DNA of 64,000 bases from Lindgomyces ingoldianus. Its lineage: Eukaryota > Ascomycota > Dothideomycetes > Pleosporales > Lindgomycetaceae. Numbering within the stretch: position 1 is the first letter of the stretch; every line of letters begins with the position of its first letter. Made by a program: the position numbers and the translations under genes. Location of the stretch: positions 408,143 to 472,142 of the forward strand of contig NW_022985203.1 in NCBI RefSeq assembly GCF_010093535.1. Reading direction: 5' to 3'. The notes under the pieces were generated by a model that ran no database searches, was not told the DNA's origin, and saw only the letters and a program-made list of their open reading frames with translations. Below, piece after piece: positions 33,618 to 43,336 of this stretch.

Positions 33618-35079
33618 CTATTATATTACTCTTCTCTAAGACAGGCTTGTCCCTAAGTTTGTAGTTACATATAATAATAACATATATAGCGTGTTCTCTA
33701 GCCTCTATTATAGTCCTCTCTACTAGCAAGTTCCTTAGGCTAGTTATTCTTTCTTATTGCCTCTAGGTCTTCTCTTGCTTTATACACTTACAGCTAGGCT
33801 TCTAACTATACTAAAAGACTTAGTTTATTTAGATATGCATTATAAAAGTCTTTTACCTTATGCAGAGCTCTTATAAACTCTTAGGTGTTGTACTAGGTAG
33901 AGTTAGAGTTATAGGCTACCTAAAAGACCTTATAATGCAGGCAGCAGTAGTAGAGACAGCTATTAAGAATTTCTTATATAAGCTATTTAAAGTAACTATT
34001 AATGTTAATAAGCTTTTTTTTAAGTTTAAGCTAGCTTAGTAGCACTATTAGTAATTTCTTTTATAGGCAGTCTATATAGAAGACGTTGTGCATGTGCATG
34101 TACAGTAGTAGCTTTAAGCAATATAAGTGTCTTTTTATGCCTATAATAGAGTATAGTTTATATATTTAGTAGTTAAGCTTTTAACTAGGGCAACTTAAAG
34201 TAAATTTTTTAAGTGTTATATATACTTTATTACTTACTATAAAATTTAGACTATGTTTTTTTTTATTTACTTAAGTTACTTATTACTACTAGGCCTATGT
34301 AATGCTTTTTTAAAGCTATTTTTATAGTAAGCTGCACTGCATTACGCTAAGTTTTAGTATAGCTTTAAGCCTTTTTATATAATATCTACTTATATATAAA
34401 ACTTAATTACTTAGTTTATTTTTTCTAGTTTTAATAGTAAGTTAGTTAGTAACTAAATTTAATTTTAAACAGTAGTAGTCTAGTTATTTTATAAAGTAGT
34501 GTAGCTTATACCTAATCTATGCATAGTAGGAGGTTTAACTAGTTATTTTAGTAGTAGTTTATAAAAGGTTACAAGCGCTAGTTAAGATACTAGTTTAGCA
34601 CCTTTATATTACTATTTATTTATAGGTAGTAGAGTGTTAAAAGCTTTTACTTAATTTTTATAAGTTAGTAAAGCTTATTTATAAACTTTAAAGTAAATTA
34701 AAGGCCTTAATTAAAGATAATAGACCTTAAAAAGCTAAAAATACGCTAGATATAGTAATAGTATAAGTCTACTACATATTTTACTATTATTATTTTATAG
34801 CATAGTAGTAAAAAGCAGCATTTACTTAGGTAGTCTACTACTATAAAAGTGTTATTATACCTTTTTTATTTAGTAAAAATAACTTAAAGTTTATAAAAAC
34901 ATTCTACTAGACTTATTATAAAATAAGTAGTAACATAAGCTGTCTTAAAGTTTTATCTTAAGGTATATAGCTTTATTAATAGGCCTTACACACTATAACA
35001 TAGTTAGTAATGTCTTAGCTTATATAAGGCTAGTAGTATTAGTTATATAGTAGTTTTAAAGTTTTTTTTACTTAAGTAA

Positions 35080-35207
35080 TGTAAGGACGGGGCTCTGTAC
35101 CACCACGCCAATACAACTAAAAAGGTGCGAATAATCAACCAACGTTAATTATTGCGTACAGAATAGTATATATACCTGTCGCACGTAAGCGCCATCTCGG
35201 CCTTACA
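35080..35207 (-). repeat. LTR of small LTR element copy 1 (left)
   Basis: 128 bp, direct repeat of 35503-35630. It carries a single 24-base end unit. Confidence 0.9.
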
Positions 35208-35502
35208 TTATCCCCCTTCTTAGCAGACGCATGTCCCAGGCGTCACATGACCTACCCGCAGCTCAGAGGCGCCTATGCGCATGTCTCGGTTACCGGCCAG
35301 AGGCTGACCACCTGCGGCCTAGAGGCGCGGGATAAATAACAACGCTTAGTGGCCCACGCCAGCTAAGCCATACACACTAGACCTCCTAGCAGCTACAACG
35401 TGGCGCTAGAAGAGGCCGCCTCACGTTTCAGTCTAAAAACTGGCTAAGCTGTCTGAGGTGTGGGTTAAACGCGCGACTGTCCTTATTGTTAGTTAATTAT
35501 TA

Positions 35503-35630
35503 TGTAAGGACAGGGCTCTGTACCACCACGCTAATACAACTAAAAAGGTGCGAATAATTAACCAACGTTAATTATTGCGTACAGAATAGTATATATACCT
35601 GTCGCACGTAAGCGCCATCTCGGCCTTACA
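35503..35630 (-). repeat. LTR of small LTR element copy 1 (right)
   Basis: 128 bp, direct repeat of 35080-35207, followed by the TSD AGTAA. It pairs with 35477-35485 in a 9-bp stem across the LTR/interior junction. Confidence 0.9.
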
Positions 35631-35705
35631 AGTAAGTAGTTACTTAAGTTACATAAACTATATAAATAAAATAAGTTTATATAAAGTAAATAGCTAAAAC
35701 TACTA

Positions 35706-36837
35706 ACGTACCTAACAGGTTGGCCGGCCACACGGGTTGGCCGGCCACTTTTGCCAAGCCCCTACTAAAACCACCCCATTCTCTCGCAAAACAGCCTACT
35801 TTAGCCCTGTATAAAGTAATACAACACAAGATATTATTTAGAGTCTACTTCTACTACTTGCTTACATGTACATAAGTTATGCCTAGTTTAATTGCACTGC
35901 CTGCATTGCTTTTAACTTAGCTTACCTTCTTTAGCGCGTACCTGCGTCTTTAGCTTCTTCCTATCACTACGCGCTCTAAACTCCTTTAGAGCAGTTAGAC
36001 AAGCTCTATCCTTAACTATTAAGGTCTCTTCTGCCTAAATCTGCTTTCTTTTATGTAATCTATGTTGTGTGGCAGCCTTATTTGCTGCTTAAAGCTTTAT
36101 AATTTTATAGCCTACCTTGTTATGTTAATGCCCTAGATAACTATTATCTACTTTTTATTACCTTACTATATTGCCTTTAGCTGTTCTTGTCTCTTTAAAG
36201 CTGTAACAACTACTTTAGTTAATATCTAGCCTATTATAAAGCCTAACTTGTTAAAGTTATACCTGTCTTTATTCTAGATACTGTACTTAGCTTTTATGTT
36301 AGCTACTAGGCAAAACTAGCCCTAGATAACCTTTAGATCCTTATAAAGCACTCTCTTATAATTATACTTATAATTAAACTTTATTATAAACTTAGGGCAG
36401 TGCTTAACCTACATACTAGTCTAGTTTAAGCTAACCTGGCCTAGATTGCGCTCTGCAGGTAAGGAATTAGCTATATTAGCTATAGCTGCAAGCCTAAGGG
36501 GAAATCTGCGTGTAATAAGCTTAAGTATGTACTTAACAACTACCTTCTTTTTAAGCTTAGTTAGATTCCTTAATTTAGGCTAGCATTCTGCTTGTGAAGG
36601 CTGTCTAGCGCGTTAATTGCTTAGTGTTATGTGAGAGACATTATAGATAGCTGCAGCGTGTTGCAAGGAGAGTTTTAAGTCTTATTTAAGAGCCTAAAGA
36701 GTAAGCTGTATCTAATGTTCTTTAGAAGATTTAATCTAGTGTTGTTGTTAAGGCATTATGTAGATAGGTAGAGTTTGGTGGGGGCTTGGCAAAAGTGGCC
36801 GGCCAACCCGTGTGGCCGGCCAACCTGTTAGGTACGT
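35706..36837 (-). mobile_element. Fot1/pogo-like transposon with GGCCGGCC-rich ends, internally deleted
   Basis: 1,132 bp with near-perfect 55-base terminal inverted repeats that start ACGTACCTAACAGG. Each contains GGTTGGCCGGCCAC twice in direct orientation. The TSD is TA (35704-35705 and 36838-36839). The minus strand keeps a readable transposase C-terminus near the left end, including a CRQCNxTRHN-type Cys/His motif typical of fungal Fot1/pogo transposases. Compared with the 1.86-kb relatives, about 0.7 kb of interior is missing. Its TIR and nearby coding sequence are less RIP-mutated than in the other copies, and it forms a separate subfamily. Confidence 0.8.
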
Positions 36838-37198
36838 TAGTTACTTACTATTACATATAAAAAAGCTTTTACTTATAAGCTTTTATAGCGTCTTTGCTTT
36901 ATTTTAAGCTTGCTTTTAATATAGCTATAAGCTTATATAGTTTTAGTTTACTTTAAGAACATAGTTAATTAGCGCATAAGGCTTATTTAAAGATAAAAAA
37001 GCTATAAAAGTGTTACTAGTAGCTACTTTTATAGTATTTATAGCTAGTAGTCTTTTTATAAATTACTAAGCTAAGTTATCTACTATAGCCTTAATAGTGC
37101 TTAGGTTAATCTAGTGTACTATAAAAAAAGCATGTATATAAGCTGCTTTATTTTTATTTTTTTAAGTTTTTAGCTTTTTCTACTTTTTTAACAACATA

Positions 37199-39222
37199 AC
37201 GTACTTCATGGGCGAGTTGCTCACACACCCGAGTCGCTTACTTTTGCTAAGACCCCACCCTAACAAACTCTATTATAGCCTATAACAACCCGCTCTAGCA
37301 CTATATAGTACAGTACAGCCTAGAATATTATTTAGATACTACTTCTGCTTCTTGCTTACACATTTGCGTGTTATGCCTAGTCTAATTGCACTGTCTGCAG
37401 CGCCTTTAGAATAGCTTACCTACTTTAGCTTACACCTGCTTCTTTACCTTTTTCTTATTACTGCGCGCCTTAAACTTCTTTAGAGCTGTTAAGTGTAGGC
37501 TTTTTTAAATTATTAAAGTCTTTTTTACTTTAATCTACTTTCTTTTATGTAATTTATGTTGTGTGGCAGCTTTATTAGCTGCTTAAAGCTTAGTAATTTC
37601 CTATTACACTAACACTAGCTTATACATAATTATTGCTACCTCTTTTAAAACTTTCTTAAACACCTTAACTATAAAAGTTAGTAAACTATTTATATGCTTT
37701 TAAATTCTTATCTTTATAAGCATTAATTATAACTTAAGTTCTAAAGTATTACTTAGAGTTTATAACTACTAAAGCTTGTTGTATATAGGTGTAAGGCTAG
37801 GATAGCGCTTACGTGTAAGGCTAAGATGGTGCTTACGTGCAACAGGTATATATACTATTCTGTACACAATAATTAACTGTTAGTTAATTATTCGCACCTT
37901 TTTAGTTGTATTAGCGTAGTGGTACAGAGCTCTGTCCTTACAATAGGTAGTAGTAGTAATAAAGTGCGTAACTTTACATTAAAGCCTATTATAACTTATT
38001 ATAAGTTAAAAAGAACTAATTTAGCGCTTTAAAACCCTTCTTAGATATTACTAAAAGTAATTACAGCATTATAAGCTACTTTAAAGCATAGTAAAAACTT
38101 TATTTTTATAATATAAGTAATTTAGTTACACATAAGGTTTTTAGCTTAGCGCCTATATACTTTTTTTAAAAAAGTAAAACAACCTACATTAAGTAGCTAT
38201 AAAAAGTGTAATAAGTAAAAAGGTATATAAATAGTAATAATTTTATTATTTTTATAGTATTACTAAAAATAAAGTAAGTTATAGCTTTTATAGCTATTAA
38301 TAACTAGCAGACAGTAGCTGCTAATAGTACACTTCTTTATATATATGTGAAAGTGCTTTAACTAGTCTAGACTAAGCTAATTAGTAGTTTAGCTATGCTT
38401 AAAAATTATAATAACTTAATTCTAAAGTAAATTTTCCTTTTTATACTAGTTTAAAAAGTAGTTACCACCTTAAAAAATAATAAAAAGTAGAATAGCCTAC
38501 TTTTTAGTATTAATGCCCTAGATAGCTGTTGTCTACTTATAGTTACCTAGCTAGACTGCTTTTAGCTGTCTTTGTCTCTCTAAACTTATAATAACTACTT
38601 TAGTAAATATTTAGCTTATTATAAACTTTATTTTATTAAAGTTGTATATGTTATTATTTTAGATGCTATACTTAGCTTTAATATTCTTTATAAAGTTAAA
38701 CTAGCTTTAAATTACTATAGAATTTTTATAAAAAGCTTTTTTATAGTTATACTTATACTTAAACTTTACTTTAAGCTCTAAGTAACACTTAATAAACATA
38801 TTAAGCTAGTTTATGCTAATATAGCCTATATTATGCTTAGTGTGTAAAGAATTAGCTATATTAGCTATAGCTGCTAGCTAGAGAGGAAATCCTTGCGCAT
38901 CTAGCTTAAGTATATGCTAAATAATTACCTACTTTTTATTATTATCTAGCTTTTATAAGTTAGCTATATAATTAGCTTAAAAAAGTTGTCTAGTGTGTTA
39001 GTTACTTATTATTTTTTAAAGGACTTTATAGATAGCTGCAGCGTGTTACTTAAAAAGTGTTACATTTTATTTAAAAGCTTAAAGTATAAGCTATATCTAA
39101 CATTTCTTTAACATGTTTAAGTAGTGTTATTAGGAATGCATTAGTGTAGGAAGAGTAGTGTAGTAGGGTCTTAGCAAAAGTAAGCAACTTAGGTGTGTAA
39201 GCAACTTGCCTATAAAGTACAT
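37199..39222 (-). mobile_element. Fot1/pogo-like transposon 2, carrying a solo LTR
   Basis: The same family as 59,597-61,458 but inverted. TIRs start ACGTACTTCATGGGCGAGTT, with TSD TA (37197-37198 and 39223-39224). Without the solo LTR and its TSD it is 1,866 bp. The transposase C-terminal region on the minus strand lies near 37,330-37,450. RIP has destroyed the reading frame, but the left TIR is nearly unmutated while the right TIR is AT-shifted. Confidence 0.8.
37790..37942 (+). mobile_element. solo LTR of the small LTR family inside transposon 2
   Basis: 153 bp starting TGTAAGGCTAGG and ending GTCCTTACA, with a perfect TSD, ATAGG (37785-37789 and 37943-37947). It holds two copies of the 24-base unit (tgtaaggctaagatggtgct) at its left end. 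It has the plus orientation of copy 2. Confidence 0.88.
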
Positions 39223-39299
39223 TATCTACTACTACATTTATAGTTCTTAGCTAGTAGGTAAGCTTTAGGTTATAATTAGCTACTATTATAGCCTAGTAT

Positions 39300-39473
39300 T
39301 ATAAGGCTAGGATGGCGCTTACGTGTAAGGCCGAGATGGTGCTTACTGTAAGGCTAAGATGGCGCTTACGTGCGACAAGTATATATACTATTCTGCACCT
39401 AAAAATTAACGTTAGTTAATTATTTATACCTTTTAGTTGTATTAGCAGAGCAGTGCAGAGCCTTATCCTTATA
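39300..39473 (+). repeat. left LTR of small LTR element copy 2
   Basis: 174 bp, with three 24-base units in a row at the left end. More AT-shifted than 39773-39946. Confidence 0.88.
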
Positions 39474-39772
39474 TAATAATTAACTAATAATAAGGACAGT
39501 CGCGTGTTTAACCTACACCTTAGACAGCTTAGCTAGTTTTTAGACTAAAACATAAGGCGGCCTCTTCTAGCGCCACGTTGTTGCTGCTAGGAGGTCTAGT
39601 GTATATGGCTTAGCTAGCGTGGGCTACTAAGCGTTGCGTTGTGTTTATCCCGCGCCTCTAGGCCGCAGGTGGTCAGCCTCTGGCCAGTAACTGAGACATG
39701 CGCATAGGCGCCTCTGAGCTGCGGGTAGGTCATGTGACGCCTGGGACATGCGTCTGCTAAGAAGGGGGATAA

Positions 39773-39946
39773 TGTAAGGCTAGGATGGCGCTTATGTGTA
39801 AGGCTAAGATGGTGCTTACTGTAAGGCTAAGATGGCGCTTACGTGCGACAAGTATATATACTATTCTGCACCTGAAAATTAACGTTAGTTGATTATTTGT
39901 ACCTTTTAGTTGTATTAGCGGAGCGGTGCGGAGCCCTGTCCTTACA
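39773..39946 (+). repeat. right LTR of small LTR element copy 2
   Basis: 174 bp, preceded by the polypurine tract and followed by TSD AGTAT. It carries three 24-base end units. Confidence 0.9.
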
Positions 39947-40199
39947 AGTATATTTACTATAAAGTAAGCTTACACTTAATTAAAAAGTACTTTAATACTT
40001 AATAGTTTATAAAAGCACTAAATAGCTTAGTTATTTATAAGCTTATAAGCTAAGCTTACTACTTATATAAGCTTTATATTATAGTAAGTATTTTTTTATT
40101 ATAGATGTTATAGTTTATCTAAGGCGCGCTTATAGTTTTTAAATAAAAGGCTACTAGTTACTAAAGTTTATTATTCTATAGCTAGAAAAGTACACCTAC

Positions 40200-41062
40200 T
40201 ACAACTCTGTTGCTAGCGTCTGTCTTTATGCGTGTCTAGCAGTAGAACAAGTAGTGTGTAAAGATAGCATCTAATAGCATTAAGTCTTTAGCTTAATTAA
40301 AAGCTACTAGCTTATGTTTTTTAAAGTAGTGCTAAGCACTACACTTAAGTAGCTTTATAAGCAGTTATATAATATATTTATAGTTTTTTTAAAATGCTTA
40401 GTAAAAGTTATAGAACCTTAAAAAAATTATAAGCTTTTAATTAATGTTAGTATAAGCTATTTATATACAGCTACTACCTTCTCTAGGTTCTTGCGCATGC
40501 TGTTAGTGCTAATAATTAAACCTAAAAACTTTGTTTTTATAATAGTAAACTTACTTTTTTAATGTTTACTTAAAAGCTAGCGTTTAGTAGTTAATAAAGC
40601 ACCTATGTAATATATTCTTTATGTTAAAATAAGTCTTTTAAGTAGATAAAAATGTTATTAAAGTATACTATATAAGTATTCTTTAGTAAGCTATAAAGCA
40701 CTTTATTAATATAGTGTTAGAACATAGCTAGTCTGTTACATAAGCTAAATAGTAGTACATAGTATTTATAGTTGCTATATTATGTTTAAAAGGTAGTAAG
40801 GTTCTTTACCTTTTTATTTAAACAGATGTAGTAAAAGGCTTATTATATGTCTAGCTTAGTAAACACTCTAGCACACACTAGGCAGGTAAAAGTTTTCTAG
40901 ATTAGAGGAATTAGGTATATGTTTTTTTTTATAATTATATTAAGCTTTTAGTAGTTAACATAGAACTGCTACTTTTTTTTAGCTTTTTAGTAAACAGTAC
41001 TAGAGACGCATAGCTAGCGCTACTATTGTTAGATTAAAGCACTGTTTCTAGGCTTTCTAAGA
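40200..41062 (-). pseudogene. reverse transcriptase remnant of the old Gypsy element
   Basis: Minus-strand reading gives ordered RT landmarks despite frequent TAA/TAG: an N-terminal FYVNY-KLN block, IYLIPLI, FTKLDI, a YKYYVL-F-L block, TFQHYIN-like residues near 40,730-40,640, and FLGLIISTNSM near 40,520. The stops sit at positions where the family has Trp, Gln or Arg, as RIP predicts. Part of the old Gypsy element spanning 33,411-57,668. Confidence 0.7.
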
Positions 41063-41376
41063 TGAATGATGGGTTTAGATATAATGTGTGGGATGATGAT
41101 TGATTGTATTAATTGTTTGATGTTTCTTTTTCTTTGTCTGCTCTGCTTGTGTTGCTCGGCTTGGTTTTTTTTCCGGTCCGAGTCCCTCGCGCACTAGCCC
41201 TATGCGCAACCAGCTTGCAACATGCTGCAATTTGTTGCAGAATATTGCAAAATGCTGCAACATGCTGCAATTTGCTGCAACATGCTGCAATTTGCAGCAA
41301 CATACTGTTCAAGCTTATTGCTTGTACTATGTAGCAGCTTTCGTCTAGCGTTTCTCCTGTCTTGACAGTAGGTGCG
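41063..41376. mobile_element. RIP-free 314-bp insert with ten-base tandem repeats
   Basis: A balanced-composition segment inside the AT-rich old Gypsy element. It is flanked by TCTAA on both sides (41058-41062 and 41377-41381), a likely 5-bp TSD. Bases about 41,215-41,308 are tandem variants of gctgcaacat/gctgcaattt. The rest includes ccggtccgagtccctcgcgc. Open frames across it on both strands are products of the repeat. I do not recognise the element; it has no terminal inverted repeats or poly(A). Confidence 0.5.
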
Positions 41377-42019
41377 CATATCTAACAACTATATGTAATA
41401 AAACTATATTATAAGTAATTATAAAAGTAAGTTTTAACTAGCTTAAGTTACTTTAGTAACATACTATATAGTAAGCTACTTAATAGTGTGTTCTTTACTA
41501 TAAGCTAGATGTTATAGTTAACTTTTTTATAGTAAAGTAAAAGCTTATTAAAGTCTTTTTTAAAGAAGTAGGCTAGCGTAGCTTTTACATATAATAGTGC
41601 TAAAAGCTTTTATTAAATTAACTAGTAAAGCTTTTTCTTTAAGTTAAGCTAGTTTATTTTTTCTTAATAGTTTTAAATAAGCTTTTTTACTTTATACATA
41701 CTTATATAACTAATAATAACTTTCTTTTATTAAGCATGTAATATAAAAGTAGTAGGACTTATTATATTAATATTTAAACTAGCATTAATAAGTGTATTAT
41801 ATAACATAGCTAAGTTATAGTAATTTTTATAATAAAGTTATAAACTTAGCTTTAAAGTGCTAAGCTAGTTATATATCTTTTTAAAATTCTTTTTATATAT
41901 AAAATACTTAGTTACTTTTTATTTACTTACTAGTTAAAGTATAGCTACACTTATAAGTTTATTATATCTTTTAGCGTCTTTTTAGTAAATTAGGTTTATC
42001 TTTAAAGATAAGCTATATA

Positions 42020-42068
42020 NNNNNNNNNNNNNNNNNNNNNNNNNNNNNNNNNNNNNNNNNNNNNNNNN
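42020..42068. other. assembly gap (49 N)
   Basis: Forty-nine N bases inside the old Gypsy element, between two AT-rich pieces. The true length is unknown. Confidence 0.99.
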
Positions 42069-42559
42069 TTTATAATTAATTAGCTTATTATTTTTTAGCT
42101 ATCTTAGTGCATAGTTTTTATAGTTAATTTATACACCTACTTTCTCTAGTAGCTTATAATTAATAATAAGGTTATAATAACTAGTGTTATAAGGTATAAA
42201 GTATAATAGTATCTAGTAGCTATCTAAAACTAGATTAGCTTTAAAGTACTTATATACCTATCTATTTAGTTAATTATTATACTTTACTAAAAAAACAGGT
42301 GCTATTTTAAAAAGCTTTACCTTAAGACCTTTTTTTACTATACATAAGTGCTTAAAATAGAGAAGGTTATAGCTACTTACACTAGTGTTAATAAGGCTAT
42401 TAAGCTTAATAGCTGTTTTATTAGTAAAGATGTAGTAAAGTAGCGTAAATAGCTTTCTGCTAAAGAGTAGCTGCTATAGGTTAGAACTAAGAGCTCTGTT
42501 GTGTGTCTTTAGAGAGAAGACTTTCTTTAAAGTAAAGCTTTCTCTAATAATAGTGCTTT

Positions 42560-42839
42560 TGTTGAATGGGCTCCGACAGCTAGCTGCTTATAGTATGAGC
42601 ACTTAAGTAGCAAGAGTAAGAGTAGTGTATAGTGTGCACAGCGTACAAGGTAGGTATAGTAAGGGCAACATGTTTCTAGTTCTATTACTCTTATCTTTCC
42701 TTTATACAGAGGAAAAGAGGGATATTTAGATGTTTACGCACAGAGGTTTACGCACAAGCATTATGTAACATAGATATGTAATCCTACTTATGCGTAATTA
42801 TTTATATCTAGGCTGCAACACTGCTGCTGTGTATAGACA
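42560..42839 (-). repeat. left LTR of the Copia element
   Basis: 280 bp, direct repeat of 49478-49757. Its right half is AT-shifted (tttacgcacagaggtttacg) where the partner keeps ttcgcgcacagaggttcgcg. Confidence 0.9.
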
Positions 42840-43283
42840 CTAGCAACTTTTCTTTTTATCTAAAAAGTTACCTTTTGTACGTGTTACCTCCCTTCTGTCT
42901 ATGTAGGTCTATTTAATTATGTTCTGCCTTTACTTTACCCTATTTATTAGGACTTGCCTTAGTAGTGCTGTACATTAAGATAGGCTAGTTATGCTATATA
43001 AATAGCTTTATAAATAGTGTAAAGTGTTTTAGGCTATTATTATCTAGCCTTTATGCGCTTGCCTTATAAGTAATTTAGTAGTGTATAAACTATTTTATGT
43101 AAGGTTTTATGCTAGAATAGTGTAAAATCTTTGCGTAGGTAGGTGCGTAGGGAGGTGTATATAATAAGGTCTTCTTTTTTTCTTTACTTTCTCTTTTTTA
43201 TCTTTTACTCTCTAAGCCCTACTGTACTATTCCCTAGCTTTTTTCTCTTTTTATATAGTGCTAACAGTAATAGATACTCCTAC

Positions 43284-43285
<2 letters not shown>

Positions 43286-43320
<35 letters not shown>

Positions 43321-43336
43321 GAGAGAGAGAGAGAGA
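43286..43336. repeat. (CA)n(GA)n microsatellite
   Basis: About 15 CA units run directly into about 9 GA units inside the Copia element. This is an uninterrupted simple repeat in otherwise decayed sequence, so it is probably recent in its present length. Confidence 0.95.

Larger units (their letters stand above)
35080..35630 (-). mobile_element. small non-coding LTR element (TRIM-like), copy 1
   Basis: Two 128-bp LTRs (35080-35207 and 35503-35630), nearly identical, start TGTAAGGAC and end GGCCTTACA. The 5-bp TSD is AGTAA (35075-35079 and 35631-35635). The 295-bp interior has no open frame and is GC-rich with little RIP. A C-run next to the left LTR (tatcccccttcttag) is the complement of a polypurine tract, so the transcribed strand is minus. 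The same interior is found in copy 2 at 39,300-39,946. The size and layout match terminal-repeat retrotransposons in miniature, which depend on another element for enzymes. Confidence 0.88.
39300..39946 (+). mobile_element. small non-coding LTR element (TRIM-like), copy 2
   Basis: 174-bp LTRs (39300-39473 and 39773-39946) with a 299-bp interior and TSD AGTAT (39295-39299 and 39947-39951). A polypurine tract (aagaagggggataa) sits directly before the right LTR, giving the plus orientation. The interior keeps GC-rich sequence (for example ggcgcctctgagctgcgggt) and matches the complement of copy 1. Each LTR has three 24-base end units. The left LTR and its first bases are RIP-mutated (TA instead of TG start). 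No open frame of note. Confidence 0.88.

Noticed and set aside
35706..39950. Spaced repeated motifs that could suggest a CRISPR-like array
   Set aside because: Repeats are explained by terminal repeats of defined elements with TSDs; the host is a fungus, and there is no regular repeat-spacer pattern.
41170..41190. ggtccgagtccc resembling a Pol III B box or tRNA T-arm
   Set aside because: The flanking bases do not form the T-stem and no matching A box stands at the right distance, so I do not call a tRNA or SINE.
41075..41388. Open frames on both strands reading Cys/Gln/His-rich peptides
   Set aside because: They come from the ten-base gctgcaacat tandem repeat, which is open in several frames on both strands; low complexity rather than a gene.
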